Shown: positions 30,058-39,033 of the stretch, one piece after another
Layout of the letters: every line of letters starts with the position of its first letter
Numbering within the stretch: position 1 is the stretch's first letter
DNA from: Bacteroidetes bacterium UBA2664
GTDB lineage: Bacteria > Bacteroidota > Rhodothermia > Balneolales > Balneolaceae
Length of the DNA: 64,000 nt
Assembly (NCBI GenBank): GCA_002359315.1
Contig: DEMS01000027.1
Location: 62,001-126,000, forward strand
Direction: 5' to 3'
The notes under the pieces: generated by a model
Seen by the model: the letters and a program-made list of their open reading frames with translations, nothing else
The model's database searches: none
Told to the model about the DNA's origin: nothing
Program-made: the position numbers and the translations under genes

Positions 30058-31749
30058 ATGAACTCTGATACATTTCGTTTCTCAAAATCGATCAAGAACC
30101 TGAATTCACTTCTGCTCATTCTGCCAATGGTACTTCTTTTTATTGGTATTTATGGGGGCTTGATGCAGACGATGTTTCGTGCCGGTATCATTCAAAGTGA
30201 CCCATTTGTTGGGGGGGATTATTACAAGGGGCTGACTTTCCATGGGGTTCTGAATGCGATTGTGTTCACTACTTTTTTTGCCGTTGCATTAGGGAATGCG
30301 CTGATTCCCTACTCGCTTAAGAAACATCTGAACAGTAAAATTGCCTGGACCTCGGGTATCATGATGTTAGTAGGTTCGGTAATGGCTGCTGTTGTGATAC
30401 TCCTTGGAGAGGCAACCGTTCTCTATACATTCTATCCGCCGCTAAAGGCACATCCTCTTTTTTATATAGGATTAACCCTATTGGTGGTCGGTTCCTGGCT
30501 GGCTTCTTATAATTGGGTTCCGATGTATCTGCAGTGGCGAAAAGAAAATGTGGGTAAGAAAACACCCCTTGCAGTGGTAGGGATGATGACAACTTTCATC
30601 ATCTGGTTTATAGCAACCCTTGCAGTCGCGGCTGAGATATTGTTTATGCTGCTTCCATGGTCGATGGGATTGGTCGATGAGGTTAATGTGATGTTGGCCC
30701 GGACTCTCTTCTGGTTTTTTGGCCACCCCCTGGTCTATTTCTGGCTCTTACCGGCTTACGTGATGTATTATTCATTTATGCCAAAAATTGCAGGCGGTAA
30801 ACTGTACTCTGATATGGCCGGCCGATTGGTATTTATGATGTTTATCGTTTTCTCTATCCCTGTGGGTACACATCACCAGTATATGGATCCTGCTATCGGC
30901 GCTGAATGGAAGCTTTTACATGGAATATTCACGTTTGGGGTCGCCCTTCCCAGCTTAATTACCGCATTTACACTGGCGGCTTCACTGGAATATGCCGGTA
31001 AAAAACGTGGGGGTAAAGGCCTCTTTGGGTGGATGAGGAAACTACCCTACTTTGAAAAAGAGAAATGGTTTTTTGCCTATCTGATATTAGGCCTGTTTAT
31101 ATTCATCTTTGGTGGAATCGGCGGGATCATAAACGCATCTTATCAGATGAATACGGCTGTTCACAATACCGCATGGGTACCGGGTCACTTCCATCTCACT
31201 GTGGCCGGACCGGTTCTACTCGCATTTCTGGGGGGTAGTTTGTACCTGATCGGCCAATTCATGCATAAAGAGATTCGTTGTAAGGGCTGGGCGTTGATAT
31301 CGCCTTATGTCTATACTGTTGGGCTGTTTATCATGTCATATGGGCTAAAAATAGGAGGGCTGAAAGGAATGCCGCGCAGAACCAATACCGGCGCCTCTTA
31401 TGCAAACCCGGATAGTATTCTATACCAACAGGATTGGATTTTCTACATCGATTTAAGTGTCATTGGCGGTGTTTTGATGTTTATTGGGATTATCATGTAC
31501 CTGGTTTCATTCTTTGGAACTGTGTTTTCAAAGAGCAGTTCTACAGAAGAGGGGGCAGTGATTACGTTTCCGATATCAGAGCCATACCATGATGAACCGG
31601 CAAAATGGCTGAGGAATTTCAAACCCTATATCATAATTGCAATTATCTTAATCGTACTTTCATATACACCTGTTATCTTAGACGTGCTGGAGGCTACTTA
31701 CGGTGGTTCACTGCCGTATTCGCCGAATAGTCCGGTACCACTTAGATAA
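30058..31749 (+). CDS. cbaA: ba3-type cytochrome c oxidase subunit I
   Basis: A 563-residue membrane protein with about 13 helices. Heme and copper ligands are present: LTFHGVLNAIVF (low-spin heme His), FFGHPLVYFWLLPAY (CuB His with the cross-linked Tyr), GTHHQYMDP (two CuB His) and PGHFHLTVAG (high-spin and low-spin heme His). The lack of the D-channel motif and the presence of subunit IIa place it in the B-type (ba3) class, which pumps protons with high oxygen affinity. It is co-transcribed with IIa, II and the copper chaperone. It is the main terminal oxidase seen in the window. Confidence 0.95.
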   Translation: MNSDTFRFSKSIKNLNSLLLILPMVLLFIGIYGGLMQTMFRAGIIQSDPFVGGDYYKGLTFHGVLNAIVFTTFFAVALGNALIPYSLKKHLNSKIAWTSGIMMLVGSVMAAVVILLGEATVLYTFYPPLKAHPLFYIGLTLLVVGSWLASYNWVPMYLQWRKENVGKKTPLAVVGMMTTFIIWFIATLAVAAEILFMLLPWSMGLVDEVNVMLARTLFWFFGHPLVYFWLLPAYVMYYSFMPKIAGGKLYSDMAGRLVFMMFIVFSIPVGTHHQYMDPAIGAEWKLLHGIFTFGVALPSLITAFTLAASLEYAGKKRGGKGLFGWMRKLPYFEKEKWFFAYLILGLFIFIFGGIGGIINASYQMNTAVHNTAWVPGHFHLTVAGPVLLAFLGGSLYLIGQFMHKEIRCKGWALISPYVYTVGLFIMSYGLKIGGLKGMPRRTNTGASYANPDSILYQQDWIFYIDLSVIGGVLMFIGIIMYLVSFFGTVFSKSSSTEEGAVITFPISEPYHDEPAKWLRNFKPYIIIAIILIVLSYTPVILDVLEATYGGSLPYSPNSPVPLR

Positions 31750-31773
31750 TATGCAGTAAATCGAAGAGTGTTT

Positions 31774-32379
31774 ATGAATCAAAGAAGGTTAAATCGACGA
31801 TCGATCCTGGCAGTCTGTGTGCTGATTTTGACAGCATACGGCTGTGATCGACTGAAGGTACAAGATACTATTAGCGGTGATGAGTACCTGTTAAAGAATC
31901 AGTTGAATGCCGATATCAATTTCCCTTCGGATTATGTAGGAAAAGTGATGCTTGTGGGTTATGTATACACTCACTGCCCCGATATTTGCCCTCTCATTAC
32001 GCACAATATGAGAGATATTCAAAATGAATTTCAAGAGAGTGAGGATCTTTTGCTTGTCAGTGTCTCCTTTGATCCGGATCGTGACACCCCTGATGTATTG
32101 TTTGATTACGCTTCCAATTTCAATCTCAATCAGCAAAATTGGCAGTTATTAACGGGAGATAAAACCGTTGTAGTGAACCTGCTATCCAAGCTTAATATTG
32201 GAACGGTTAAAACACCGACCCGATTTACAGATTCAGGTACTCCGATCTATTTCATTGATCATACGGATCGGGTGACTTTAATCGACGATCAGGGCCGGAT
32301 TAGAAGACATTATACAGGCAGTGAATTGGATAAAAATGAAGTGATTAAAGACATTGAGGTACTATTAAATGAGAGTTAG
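31774..32379 (+). CDS. SCO1/SenC family copper chaperone lipoprotein
   Basis: A 201-residue thioredoxin-fold protein. The N-terminus has a signal with lipobox (LTAYGC) so it is likely lipid-anchored. The SCO copper-binding motif CPDIC is near residue 68 (YTHCPDICPLI), and the third ligand His is in FIDHTDRV near residue 165. SCO proteins deliver copper to the CuA site of subunit II or reduce its cysteines. The ATG at 31774 is preferred over a GTG six bases upstream because a GAAGAG stretch lies at a good distance. The position right after subunit I supports the role. Confidence 0.94.
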   Translation: MNQRRLNRRSILAVCVLILTAYGCDRLKVQDTISGDEYLLKNQLNADINFPSDYVGKVMLVGYVYTHCPDICPLITHNMRDIQNEFQESEDLLLVSVSFDPDRDTPDVLFDYASNFNLNQQNWQLLTGDKTVVVNLLSKLNIGTVKTPTRFTDSGTPIYFIDHTDRVTLIDDQGRIRRHYTGSELDKNEVIKDIEVLLNES

Positions 32380-32461
32380 AAGCTGTACCTTGAATGAATG
32401 GAAATATTTTTAAAAATGTTGAATAAATACCATAAAAAAACAAAATCAGATCAATAGACAA

Positions 32462-33019
32462 ATGAAAAAAACAATATTTAGTACATTACTTATAGCAATC
32501 TTTTTTGGACTTGCTGCATGTGGTGGTGGGGAAGAAACAGCTGAGACAACGGATACCGCTGATGCAGTAGTTGATGATGGCGTGAGAACCATTGAAATAA
32601 TCGGAACGGACGACATGAAGTTTGTTGTGGCAGAGGCTGCGGATGGATTGGTTACCGGTGGACAAGCAGGACAAAATATTCTTCTGGAAGGCATCGAAGC
32701 CGCTCCGGGTGAAGAGATAAGAATTCGGCTTACTACAGTGAGTAATCTTCCTCCTACCGCAATGTCACACAATTTTGCTGTAGTAGATTTGGGAACAGAT
32801 TTAGATGCATTTATCAGAGCAGCCCTCACAGCACGTGATAATGAATACATTTCACCCGATTTTGAAGATCAGGTGATTGCTGCAACAGATATGGCCGGTA
32901 ATGGCGAAACAGTTACTGTAACATTTACTGTTCCTGAAACAACCGGAGAGTACGACTATGTTTGTTCATTCCCCGGACATTTTGCAGGTGGAATGGTAGG
33001 TAAACTGATCGTTCAATAA
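32462..33019 (+). CDS. Azurin/plastocyanin-like blue-copper lipoprotein
   Basis: A 185-residue lipoprotein (lipobox LAAC near residue 20) with an acidic Thr/Glu/Asp linker and a cupredoxin domain. Copper ligands are His in AMSHNF (near residue 103) and a C-terminal loop VCSFPGHFAGGM with Cys, His and Met. The Cys-to-His spacing (four residues between) is that of azurin, while the His-to-Met spacing (four between) is that of plastocyanin. It lies at the end of the ba3 operon and is a plausible electron donor to CuA. A clear terminator follows. Confidence 0.92.
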   Translation: MKKTIFSTLLIAIFFGLAACGGGEETAETTDTADAVVDDGVRTIEIIGTDDMKFVVAEAADGLVTGGQAGQNILLEGIEAAPGEEIRIRLTTVSNLPPTAMSHNFAVVDLGTDLDAFIRAALTARDNEYISPDFEDQVIAATDMAGNGETVTVTFTVPETTGEYDYVCSFPGHFAGGMVGKLIVQ

Positions 33020-33057
33020 GAAGATTTCAGTAGCTTATCAATCATATTTTAAGAAAG

Positions 33058-33086
33058 AGGCCGTGTGTAAACATGGCCTTTTTTTT
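33058..33086 (+). terminator. Intrinsic terminator at the end of the oxidase operon
   Basis: AGGCCGTG pairs with CATGGCCT (one G-T pair) around a 6-base loop and is followed by seven T residues, 39 bases after the blue-copper gene. Confidence 0.93.
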
Positions 33087-33166
33087 GCAGATCTGTTTTT
33101 TATTTGATTCTTTTATAGTAGACTTCGTTGAAATAGAATAATCAGGATATTTAGGGAATCATTAGG

Positions 33167-33634
33167 ATGAAAGCATTAGAGATTGTTGAAGCTGATTTTA
33201 CCAATAAAAAACATTGTCAGGCCATTTTGGATGTCACCAATCGATATGCAGAGGATCCTATGGGTCTGGGGGATTCCCTTTCTGATAAGACTCGATCGAA
33301 TCTGATCGACAAAATGAGCAACTTTCCCACTACCTTGTGTTTCATCGCATTTATTGATGGGGAAGTAGCCGGAGTTGCAAACTGTTTTTTTGGATTCTCA
33401 ACGTTCAAAGCTGCAAAAGTATTGAATATTCATGATCTTGCTGTGATGCCTAATTTCAGGGGAAGGGGTATTGGTGAGGCTCTTTTAAGCACAGCAGAAA
33501 AAAAAGCAAAGGAAACCGAGTGCTGCAAAGTTACACTTGAAGTGCGTGAGGATAACCGCGCCAGAAACCTTTACGAACGTTACGGCTTCTCCTATGGCGA
33601 ACCTACGATGTTCTTTATGTCCAAGGAGTTATAG
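33167..33634 (+). CDS. GNAT family N-acetyltransferase
   Basis: A 155-residue protein with the GNAT fold. The acetyl-CoA pyrophosphate-binding loop is RGRGIGEALL near residue 97, preceded by the LNIHDLAVMPNFR strand, and the C-terminal NRARNLYERYGFSYGEPTMFFM motif is complete. Substrate is unknown; it could acetylate an amino acid, an amine or a protein N-terminus. It is a single gene between the oxidase operon terminator and a dispersed repeat copy. Confidence 0.9.
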   Translation: MKALEIVEADFTNKKHCQAILDVTNRYAEDPMGLGDSLSDKTRSNLIDKMSNFPTTLCFIAFIDGEVAGVANCFFGFSTFKAAKVLNIHDLAVMPNFRGRGIGEALLSTAEKKAKETECCKVTLEVREDNRARNLYERYGFSYGEPTMFFMSKEL

Positions 33635-33649
33635 GTGATGCATGCCAAT

Positions 33650-33741
33650 GCGAGGACATTTCGACTTCACTCCGCTCCGCTTCGTGGGATAAAATAGGAG
33701 CGCCTCGTCGCATGCGCTCCTCATCTGCGCTCAATGTGACG
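33650..33741 (+). repeat. Dispersed intergenic element, copy B
   Basis: The reverse complement of this segment contains the same two arms as copy A at 24443-24534, separated by a 14-base insert flanked by GCGC. A GC-poor hairpin (GGTGTTTTTTAAAAACACC at about 33748-33766) and a short CCCGA...TCGGG hairpin (about 33790-33810) follow, before the end of the M28 peptidase gene. Convergent genes flank the element. Confidence 0.85.
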
Positions 33742-33838
33742 TGGAGGGGTGTTTTTTAAAAACACCTCCTAACCCGTCAGTTCGAGTGAAGTCCCGATGT
33801 TTTTTCGGGACGAAGTCGAGAACCCCCTCTACTGTTGA

Positions 33839-34795
33839 TCAATTGGACAACTCTACAATTTGATCCAGGTTTTCATCCAAATTTTCAATGACTCCGATTA
33901 TCGTTTCTACAGCTTTCAAATAGAAATCAGGATTTATACTATCGAAAGTATCTGTTGGCTGGTGGTAGTGAGGATGATCTTCAACACCAAAATAGACAAA
34001 AGGGATTCCCTCCAGGTGAAAGGGGCCATGATCAGAAGAGAGGGTCCAGTTTTGAGGCCACTCATCTGTATCGTATCCAAAACTCACAGTGATCGTTGTG
34101 TCGGTAATGGACTCATCAATAAAGGGTTTTAAAAAAGGATAATGAGCAGTGCCTACCGCATATATTTCATTTTCAAAATTGGTACTGATCATATCCATAT
34201 TCACATTCACTGCAATTTGATCCAGTGGAACAGCCGGATTTTCAATAAATAATCTTGCTCCTGACAACCCTTGTTCTTCCGCATCAAATGCGATGAAAAG
34301 CAGACTGTTCTGAGGTATATTTTCAGAAAAATATCGTGCGGCAGCTAACAATCCTCCTGTCCCGGAAGCATTATCATCAGCGCCATTATAAATTTCGCCA
34401 TCAGAAATCCCCAGATGATCATAGTGAGCAGTTACAACAATATACTGATCCGGATTTGAACTGCCCTGAACATATCCGATCAGATTGACAGCATCGGTAA
34501 AATTCTCTTCTGTTCTGCTATTGGTAAAATTGAACAGGTGCCGATAGGATTCGCCTGCCATTTGCAGATTCAGTGATTGAAATCTATCCTCTATATAATC
34601 CTGTGCCATTCGATTCCCTTGTTCGCCTGTTCGGCGGCCTTCCAGTTCATCAGATGAGAGATACTGCAGATCTCCTAATAGTTCAGTACTATCTACAATG
34701 GCGGTTCCCTGTATAGCCGTTTTCTCTTCACTATCACAGGATGCAGCTATAAAAGTGAAAATGGCAATGAGAAGGATTAGAGAATAGTTATTCAT
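33839..34795 (-). CDS. M28-family metallopeptidase lipoprotein
   Basis: A 318-residue protein with a lipoprotein signal (lipobox AASC at about residues 17-20). Its zinc aminopeptidase domain has the M28 ligands: His in VTAHYDHLG, Asp in NGADDNASGTGG, Glu-Glu in FDAEEQGLSG, Asp in NVNMDMIST and His near the C-terminus in HPHYHQPTD. It is expected to release N-terminal amino acids from peptides in the periplasm or at the surface. The start at 34795 gives the normal lipoprotein length; a frame from 34828 adds 11 residues that hide the signal. The divergent gene at 34919 may share the promoter region. Confidence 0.92.
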   Translation of the reverse strand: MNNYSLILLIAIFTFIAASCDSEEKTAIQGTAIVDSTELLGDLQYLSSDELEGRRTGEQGNRMAQDYIEDRFQSLNLQMAGESYRHLFNFTNSRTEENFTDAVNLIGYVQGSSNPDQYIVVTAHYDHLGISDGEIYNGADDNASGTGGLLAAARYFSENIPQNSLLFIAFDAEEQGLSGARLFIENPAVPLDQIAVNVNMDMISTNFENEIYAVGTAHYPFLKPFIDESITDTTITVSFGYDTDEWPQNWTLSSDHGPFHLEGIPFVYFGVEDHPHYHQPTDTFDSINPDFYLKAVETIIGVIENLDENLDQIVELSN

Positions 34796-34918
34796 AAAAT
34801 AGGGTTGTAAATTCAGTTGAAGTATCATAATTATTGATGTAACACATTTTGTAATTGAAACAGTTTACGAAAATTTACGTAATAAAATTTTCATCCAGCT
34901 AACCTGACATAACTAATT

Positions 34919-35611
34919 ATGAGTTCGAAGGATCAACGTTTTAAAAACAATTTAAGAAATTCGGATCGGGATGGATTAGATAATTTTTTGAAGGAAAGTT
35001 CTGTTGAAACAGATCATCGTCCCTCAAGTAATGATAATTTTGTAAGTCGGGTACTGCTAATTGCCGTTATTGTGGTATTGGGACTCTATTTTGTGAAGGA
35101 TGTCAGTAATTCAGTTTATAATCCCCTTTCTGCAGTGGTCAGTACTTTTCAGTCTGTAGGCGGCCCGTCTGAAGATCTGTTAAACAGCATGAATGAATTG
35201 ATGATTGAAATGGGATATACCGATCTGACCCATGACGATCTTCGCGCATTACGCAGTGAAGGCGTGACGGCTACTTTTATATCCAATATACGTGCACTGG
35301 GTTTTACTGAAATAACATTGGATGAAGCTGTGAGTTTGGCCAATGCGGATGTATCGACTACTTTTATGGCCATGATGATTGAGCTTGGTTATGATTTGAC
35401 TCTTGATGAATTTGCACAGCTCAGACGTGCGAATGTCACGGCTCATTATACCAGCAATGTTCATGATTTAGGGTTTCGGGATGTTACGAAAGAGCAGTTA
35501 ATTCGAATGCGAACGATTGGTGTCACGACTTCCCTGATTGAACAGCTTCAGCAGGAGAATCCAGAGATTACAATGGAAGAGATTATTAGGTACCGTATAA
35601 GTAATCAATAA
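34919..35611 (+). CDS. Single-span membrane protein with four C-terminal helical repeats
   Basis: A 230-residue protein. A charged N-terminal part (1-40) is followed by a transmembrane helix (about 42-60, VLLIAVIVVLGLYFV) and a region with four tandem repeats of about 28-29 residues, each of the form (L/M)G(Y/F)xxLTxDExxxLRxxxVTxxFxxxx (about residues 98-215). Similar repeats occur at the C-terminus of BlaR1/M56-type proteins in Bacteroidota. The repeats predict paired helices and may bind a ligand or partner outside the membrane. There is no catalytic motif. I do not recognise a named family. Confidence 0.75.
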   Translation: MSSKDQRFKNNLRNSDRDGLDNFLKESSVETDHRPSSNDNFVSRVLLIAVIVVLGLYFVKDVSNSVYNPLSAVVSTFQSVGGPSEDLLNSMNELMIEMGYTDLTHDDLRALRSEGVTATFISNIRALGFTEITLDEAVSLANADVSTTFMAMMIELGYDLTLDEFAQLRRANVTAHYTSNVHDLGFRDVTKEQLIRMRTIGVTTSLIEQLQQENPEITMEEIIRYRISNQ

Positions 35612-35615
35612 AAAA

Positions 35616-35641
35616 CCCCCGGCTGTTCAAAGATCCGGGGG
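35616..35641 (+). terminator. Intrinsic terminator shared by convergent genes
   Basis: CCCCCGG and CCGGGGG form a 7-bp stem around a 12-base loop, preceded by A6. It lies between the repeat protein gene and the 3' end of ppdK. Confidence 0.85.
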
Positions 35642-35678
35642 CATGGTTGGTTATATGAGATATTAAGCTACGGAAAAA

Positions 35679-38312
35679 TCATCCATTTAGCGCCGCTTGT
35701 GCGGCTGCAAGCCTGGCTACAGGTACCCTGAACGGCGAACAGGACACATAATCAAGTCCCTGTTCATAGCAGAACGTCACACTCTTTGGCTCCCCTCCAT
35801 GCTCCCCGCAGATACCTACTTTTAGTTTCGGTTTCACCATTCGTCCGTTTTTAGTTGCCATCTCCACGAGCTGACCCACCCCTTCAATATCCAGAACCTG
35901 AAATGGGTCATCCTGCAAAATTCCCTCATTGATATATTCGCCCAGAAATTTTCCGGCGTCATCACGGCTATATCCAAAAGTCATTTGTGTAAGATCGTTG
36001 GTTCCGAATGAAAAGAATGCCGCTTCTTTGGCGATCTTACCCGCCACGAGTGCTGCCCTTGGAATCTCAATCATTGTACCTACAAGATATTTTACAGACT
36101 GTTTTTTCTCTGCAAAAACTGTTTCTGCGGTATTATCTACGACAATTTTTTGTGCATGAAACTCCTGTGGGGTCCCTACCAGTGGGATCATGATTTCAGG
36201 AATAATCTCAAATCCTTCTTCTTTCAATTCGATGGCTGCTTCCAGAATGGCGCGTGTCTGCATTTCAGTGATTTCGGGATAGGTGATTCCCAGCCGGCAT
36301 CCTCGATGGCCCAGCATTGGGTTGAACTCTTTGAGGCCTCTTACTTTTCGTGCAAAAACAGATCTCCGTATGCCCAAATCATCCGCTACTACGTTAATTT
36401 CCTCCTCTTCATCCGGGAGAAACTCATGCAGTGGCGGGTCAAGAAGCCTGACGGTTACAGGAAGGTTTTCCATAACCCGGAATATCTCCTTAAAATCCTC
36501 TTTTTGGTAGGGCAGTAGTTGAGCCAGGGCATCCTTACGATCGTCAGTATTACTGGAGATAATCATGCGTCGGATTGCTTTTATTCTCTCCTCACCAAAA
36601 AACATATGTTCAGTCCGGCACAGCCCGATTCCCTCTGCGCCAAATTCCCTTGCACGTGCAGCGTCTTCCGGGCTATCCGCGTTAGTTCTTACTTTCATGT
36701 CACGGAATTCATCGACCCAAGTCATGAATAGATGGTAATCATCTTTCAATTCCGGTTTGATGACCTCTTTTTGTCCATTGATCACCGTGCCTCTTGCACC
36801 ATCGATGGAGATCCAATCCCCTTCATTGACGGTTACCTTGCCATTCGTAAAGTTACCATTTTCGTAGTCGATGATGATATCACCGCAGCCGGCCACACAA
36901 GGTTTTCCCCAACCTCTTGCGACAACGGCGGCGTGGCTGGTCATGCCGCCACGCGATGTTAAAATCCCCTGAGCGGCTGACATTCCGCCAACATCTTCCG
37001 GACTGGTTTCAATTCTGACCAGAATCACCGGTTCGCCTGCCAAAGCCGCTTCTTCAGCCTTATGTGATTCAAAAACCACTTTCCCTACGGCTGCACCGGG
37101 CGATGCCGGGAGTCCGGTGCCCAAAACGGATTCGGGATCTACGCTATTTGCATCAATTTGCGGATGGAGCAGTTGATCCAGGTGTGTGGGTTCGACCAGT
37201 GATTTTACGGCAGTACGTTTATCGATAAGTCCTTCTTCAACCATATCGGTTGCTATTTTGATCGCCGCATGGCCAGTTCGCTTACCGCTTCGGGTCTGCA
37301 GGATGTAAAGAGTTCCTTTCTGAATCGTAAATTCGATATCCTGCATGTTACCATAATGAGATTCCAGTCGTTTGCCCCAGCTTTCAATCTCTTTGTAAGA
37401 TTTTGGCATTATCTCAGCCAATTTGGAGAGATCTTCCGGTGTTCGGATACCGGCTACAACATCTTCCCCCTGTGCATTGACCAGGTACTCGCCGTAAAGT
37501 TTATCCTCTCCGGTAGATGGATTGCGCGTAAAAAAGACGCCCGTGGCACAGTCATCACCCATATTGCCATAAACCATCGCCTGAACATTGACCGCGGTGC
37601 CCAGGAGTCCGGTAATCTGGTTGATTCGACGGTATTTGATTGCACGGTCGCTGTCCCAGGAGTTAAAAACGGCGTTTATTGACCATTCAAGCTGTTCATG
37701 AGGATCTTTGGGAAACATAAAACCGGTCGCTTTTCTGTAAACGGCTTTATACCGATTCACCAGTTCCTTCAGGTCTTTGGTGTTTAACAGGGTATCATTG
37801 TCAACTTTTTTTGCTTTTTTCAACGCTTCAAGCGCTTCCTCAAATAAGTCGTGTGAAATTCCCATCACAACATTGCCAAACATATCGATAAACCGTCTGT
37901 AGCTGTCGTAGGCGAATCGCTCATTGCCGGTATGTTCGGCCAGTGCAATCACGGTATCGTCGTTGAGCCCCAGGTTCAGTACGGTATCCATCATGCCCGG
38001 CATGGAGACGGCAGCTCCTGAACGTACTGAAAGCAGAAGAGGTTTTTTAGAGTCGCCAAGTTTGGTACCCATCACATTTTCGATAAAATCGACTCCTTTT
38101 CGGACTTGATCTTTCAGTCCTTTTGGCCATAAAGAATTGTGGCTGGAGTAATAGTGACAGGCTTCGGTAGATATGGTAAAACCGGCCGGAACTGGAAGCC
38201 CTTTATTGGACATTTCTGCGAGGTTGGCGCCTTTTCCGCCCAAAAGTTGTTTCATGGAACGGTCGCCATCGGCGGTTCCATCACCAAAAGTATAGACTTG
38301 TTTTCTCTTCAT
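35679..38312 (-). CDS. ppdK: Pyruvate, phosphate dikinase
   Basis: An 877-residue enzyme with all three domains: an N-terminal ATP-grasp domain (about 1-340), the swivelling phosphohistidine domain with the TSHAAV active-site His near residue 455, and the C-terminal PEP/pyruvate barrel (about 520-870) with the KVGICGEHGG catalytic cysteine loop near residue 830. It interconverts pyruvate, ATP and phosphate with PEP, AMP and pyrophosphate, serving gluconeogenesis or pyrophosphate-driven glycolysis. The start at 38312 fits family length. It is a single gene with a long leader region of AT-rich DNA upstream. Confidence 0.97.
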   Translation of the reverse strand: MKRKQVYTFGDGTADGDRSMKQLLGGKGANLAEMSNKGLPVPAGFTISTEACHYYSSHNSLWPKGLKDQVRKGVDFIENVMGTKLGDSKKPLLLSVRSGAAVSMPGMMDTVLNLGLNDDTVIALAEHTGNERFAYDSYRRFIDMFGNVVMGISHDLFEEALEALKKAKKVDNDTLLNTKDLKELVNRYKAVYRKATGFMFPKDPHEQLEWSINAVFNSWDSDRAIKYRRINQITGLLGTAVNVQAMVYGNMGDDCATGVFFTRNPSTGEDKLYGEYLVNAQGEDVVAGIRTPEDLSKLAEIMPKSYKEIESWGKRLESHYGNMQDIEFTIQKGTLYILQTRSGKRTGHAAIKIATDMVEEGLIDKRTAVKSLVEPTHLDQLLHPQIDANSVDPESVLGTGLPASPGAAVGKVVFESHKAEEAALAGEPVILVRIETSPEDVGGMSAAQGILTSRGGMTSHAAVVARGWGKPCVAGCGDIIIDYENGNFTNGKVTVNEGDWISIDGARGTVINGQKEVIKPELKDDYHLFMTWVDEFRDMKVRTNADSPEDAARAREFGAEGIGLCRTEHMFFGEERIKAIRRMIISSNTDDRKDALAQLLPYQKEDFKEIFRVMENLPVTVRLLDPPLHEFLPDEEEEINVVADDLGIRRSVFARKVRGLKEFNPMLGHRGCRLGITYPEITEMQTRAILEAAIELKEEGFEIIPEIMIPLVGTPQEFHAQKIVVDNTAETVFAEKKQSVKYLVGTMIEIPRAALVAGKIAKEAAFFSFGTNDLTQMTFGYSRDDAGKFLGEYINEGILQDDPFQVLDIEGVGQLVEMATKNGRMVKPKLKVGICGEHGGEPKSVTFCYEQGLDYVSCSPFRVPVARLAAAQAALNG

Positions 38313-38633
38313 TGAATGCTCCTTTTTTCATTATGCAAAGTGTTGGTGAACCCGAATTGAACAATTAAATTTCATTGTAAATCAATCTTTTTCAAACGGG
38401 TGATGGTTCTCTCCTCGGTAATCGGTTCCTTACTTCAGTCCGGGTTTTGAATCTCATCAAGCCAAAAGCCGGGGTTGATTCAGAGTTCAGACATACATGG
38501 TTACCCTCTCATTTAACACAATCAATTTCAGGAAAACAATCAGGCTTTTCCCTATTCAGATGTGGGGTAATCCTGTGTGAAGGTTTCGAGAACTTAAAGT
38601 TCAAAACTCTGTTTGTGATCAGGAATATATCAA

Positions 38634-38738
38634 GGGTAGGGAGTAAGGGGTCAAGGGGCTAAGGTGCAGGGATCAAGATGCAGGGATCAATGGGCAGGGC
38701 TATAGGTACAGGTTTCAAGAGGCAAGATGCATAGTTTA
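38634..38738 (+). repeat. G-rich degenerate 7-bp array (15 units)
   Basis: Inside the 720-base gap between ppdK and the symporter, fifteen consecutive heptamers can be phased, for example GGGATCA, AGATGCA, GGGATCA, ATGGGCA, AGGTACA, GGTTTCA, AGAGGCA and AGATGCA. The last two bases of most units are CA. The rest of 38313-38633 carries the ppdK promoter region and no recognisable gene. Confidence 0.78.
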
Positions 38739-38802
38739 GAGGTGGGCAAATCTATAATTCTTCTATTTGTTAGAGATCGGCGTACTCACTATTTTATCGC
38801 AT

Positions 38803-38884
38803 TGAGTTCTCGACATCACTCCGCTTTGCTACGTGGAATAAAGGAGGAGCGCCCCGACAAAAAAGCGTCGGGACTGCGCTCCCC
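38803..38884 (+). repeat. Dispersed intergenic element, copy C
   Basis: The reverse complement begins GGGAGCGCAGTC and ends with TTTATTCCACGTAGCAAAGCGGAGTG, matching both arms of copies A and B. Its centre is a different insert that contains CCCGACGC...GCGTCGGG, a potential stem-loop around a poly-T/A stretch. A further CCCCGACGTTTCGGGG palindrome follows at 38881-38897. Confidence 0.83.
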
Positions 38885-38937
38885 GACGTTTCGGGGCGGG
38901 CAAAACCGACGGGTAGGGTTTTAATATATTTAAAATC

Positions 38938-38993
38938 CCTTGAACCTTGCGTCTTGAACTCTGAAACCATAACCCAGCGCACTGAACTCCTGA
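38938..38993 (+). repeat. Degenerate 7-bp array (CCTTGAA/CTCTGAA type)
   Basis: Eight heptamers in phase: CCTTGAA, CCTTGCG, TCTTGAA, CTCTGAA, ACCATAA, CCCAGCG, CACTGAA, CTCCTGA. Read on the other strand the unit is GTTCAAG-like, related to the G-rich units at 38634 and 40520. The array runs almost up to the start of the symporter gene. Confidence 0.75.
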
Positions 38994-39033
38994 TGTCTCG
39001 GTATTGTCACTGTGCTCCAGCTTGAATCCTGCC

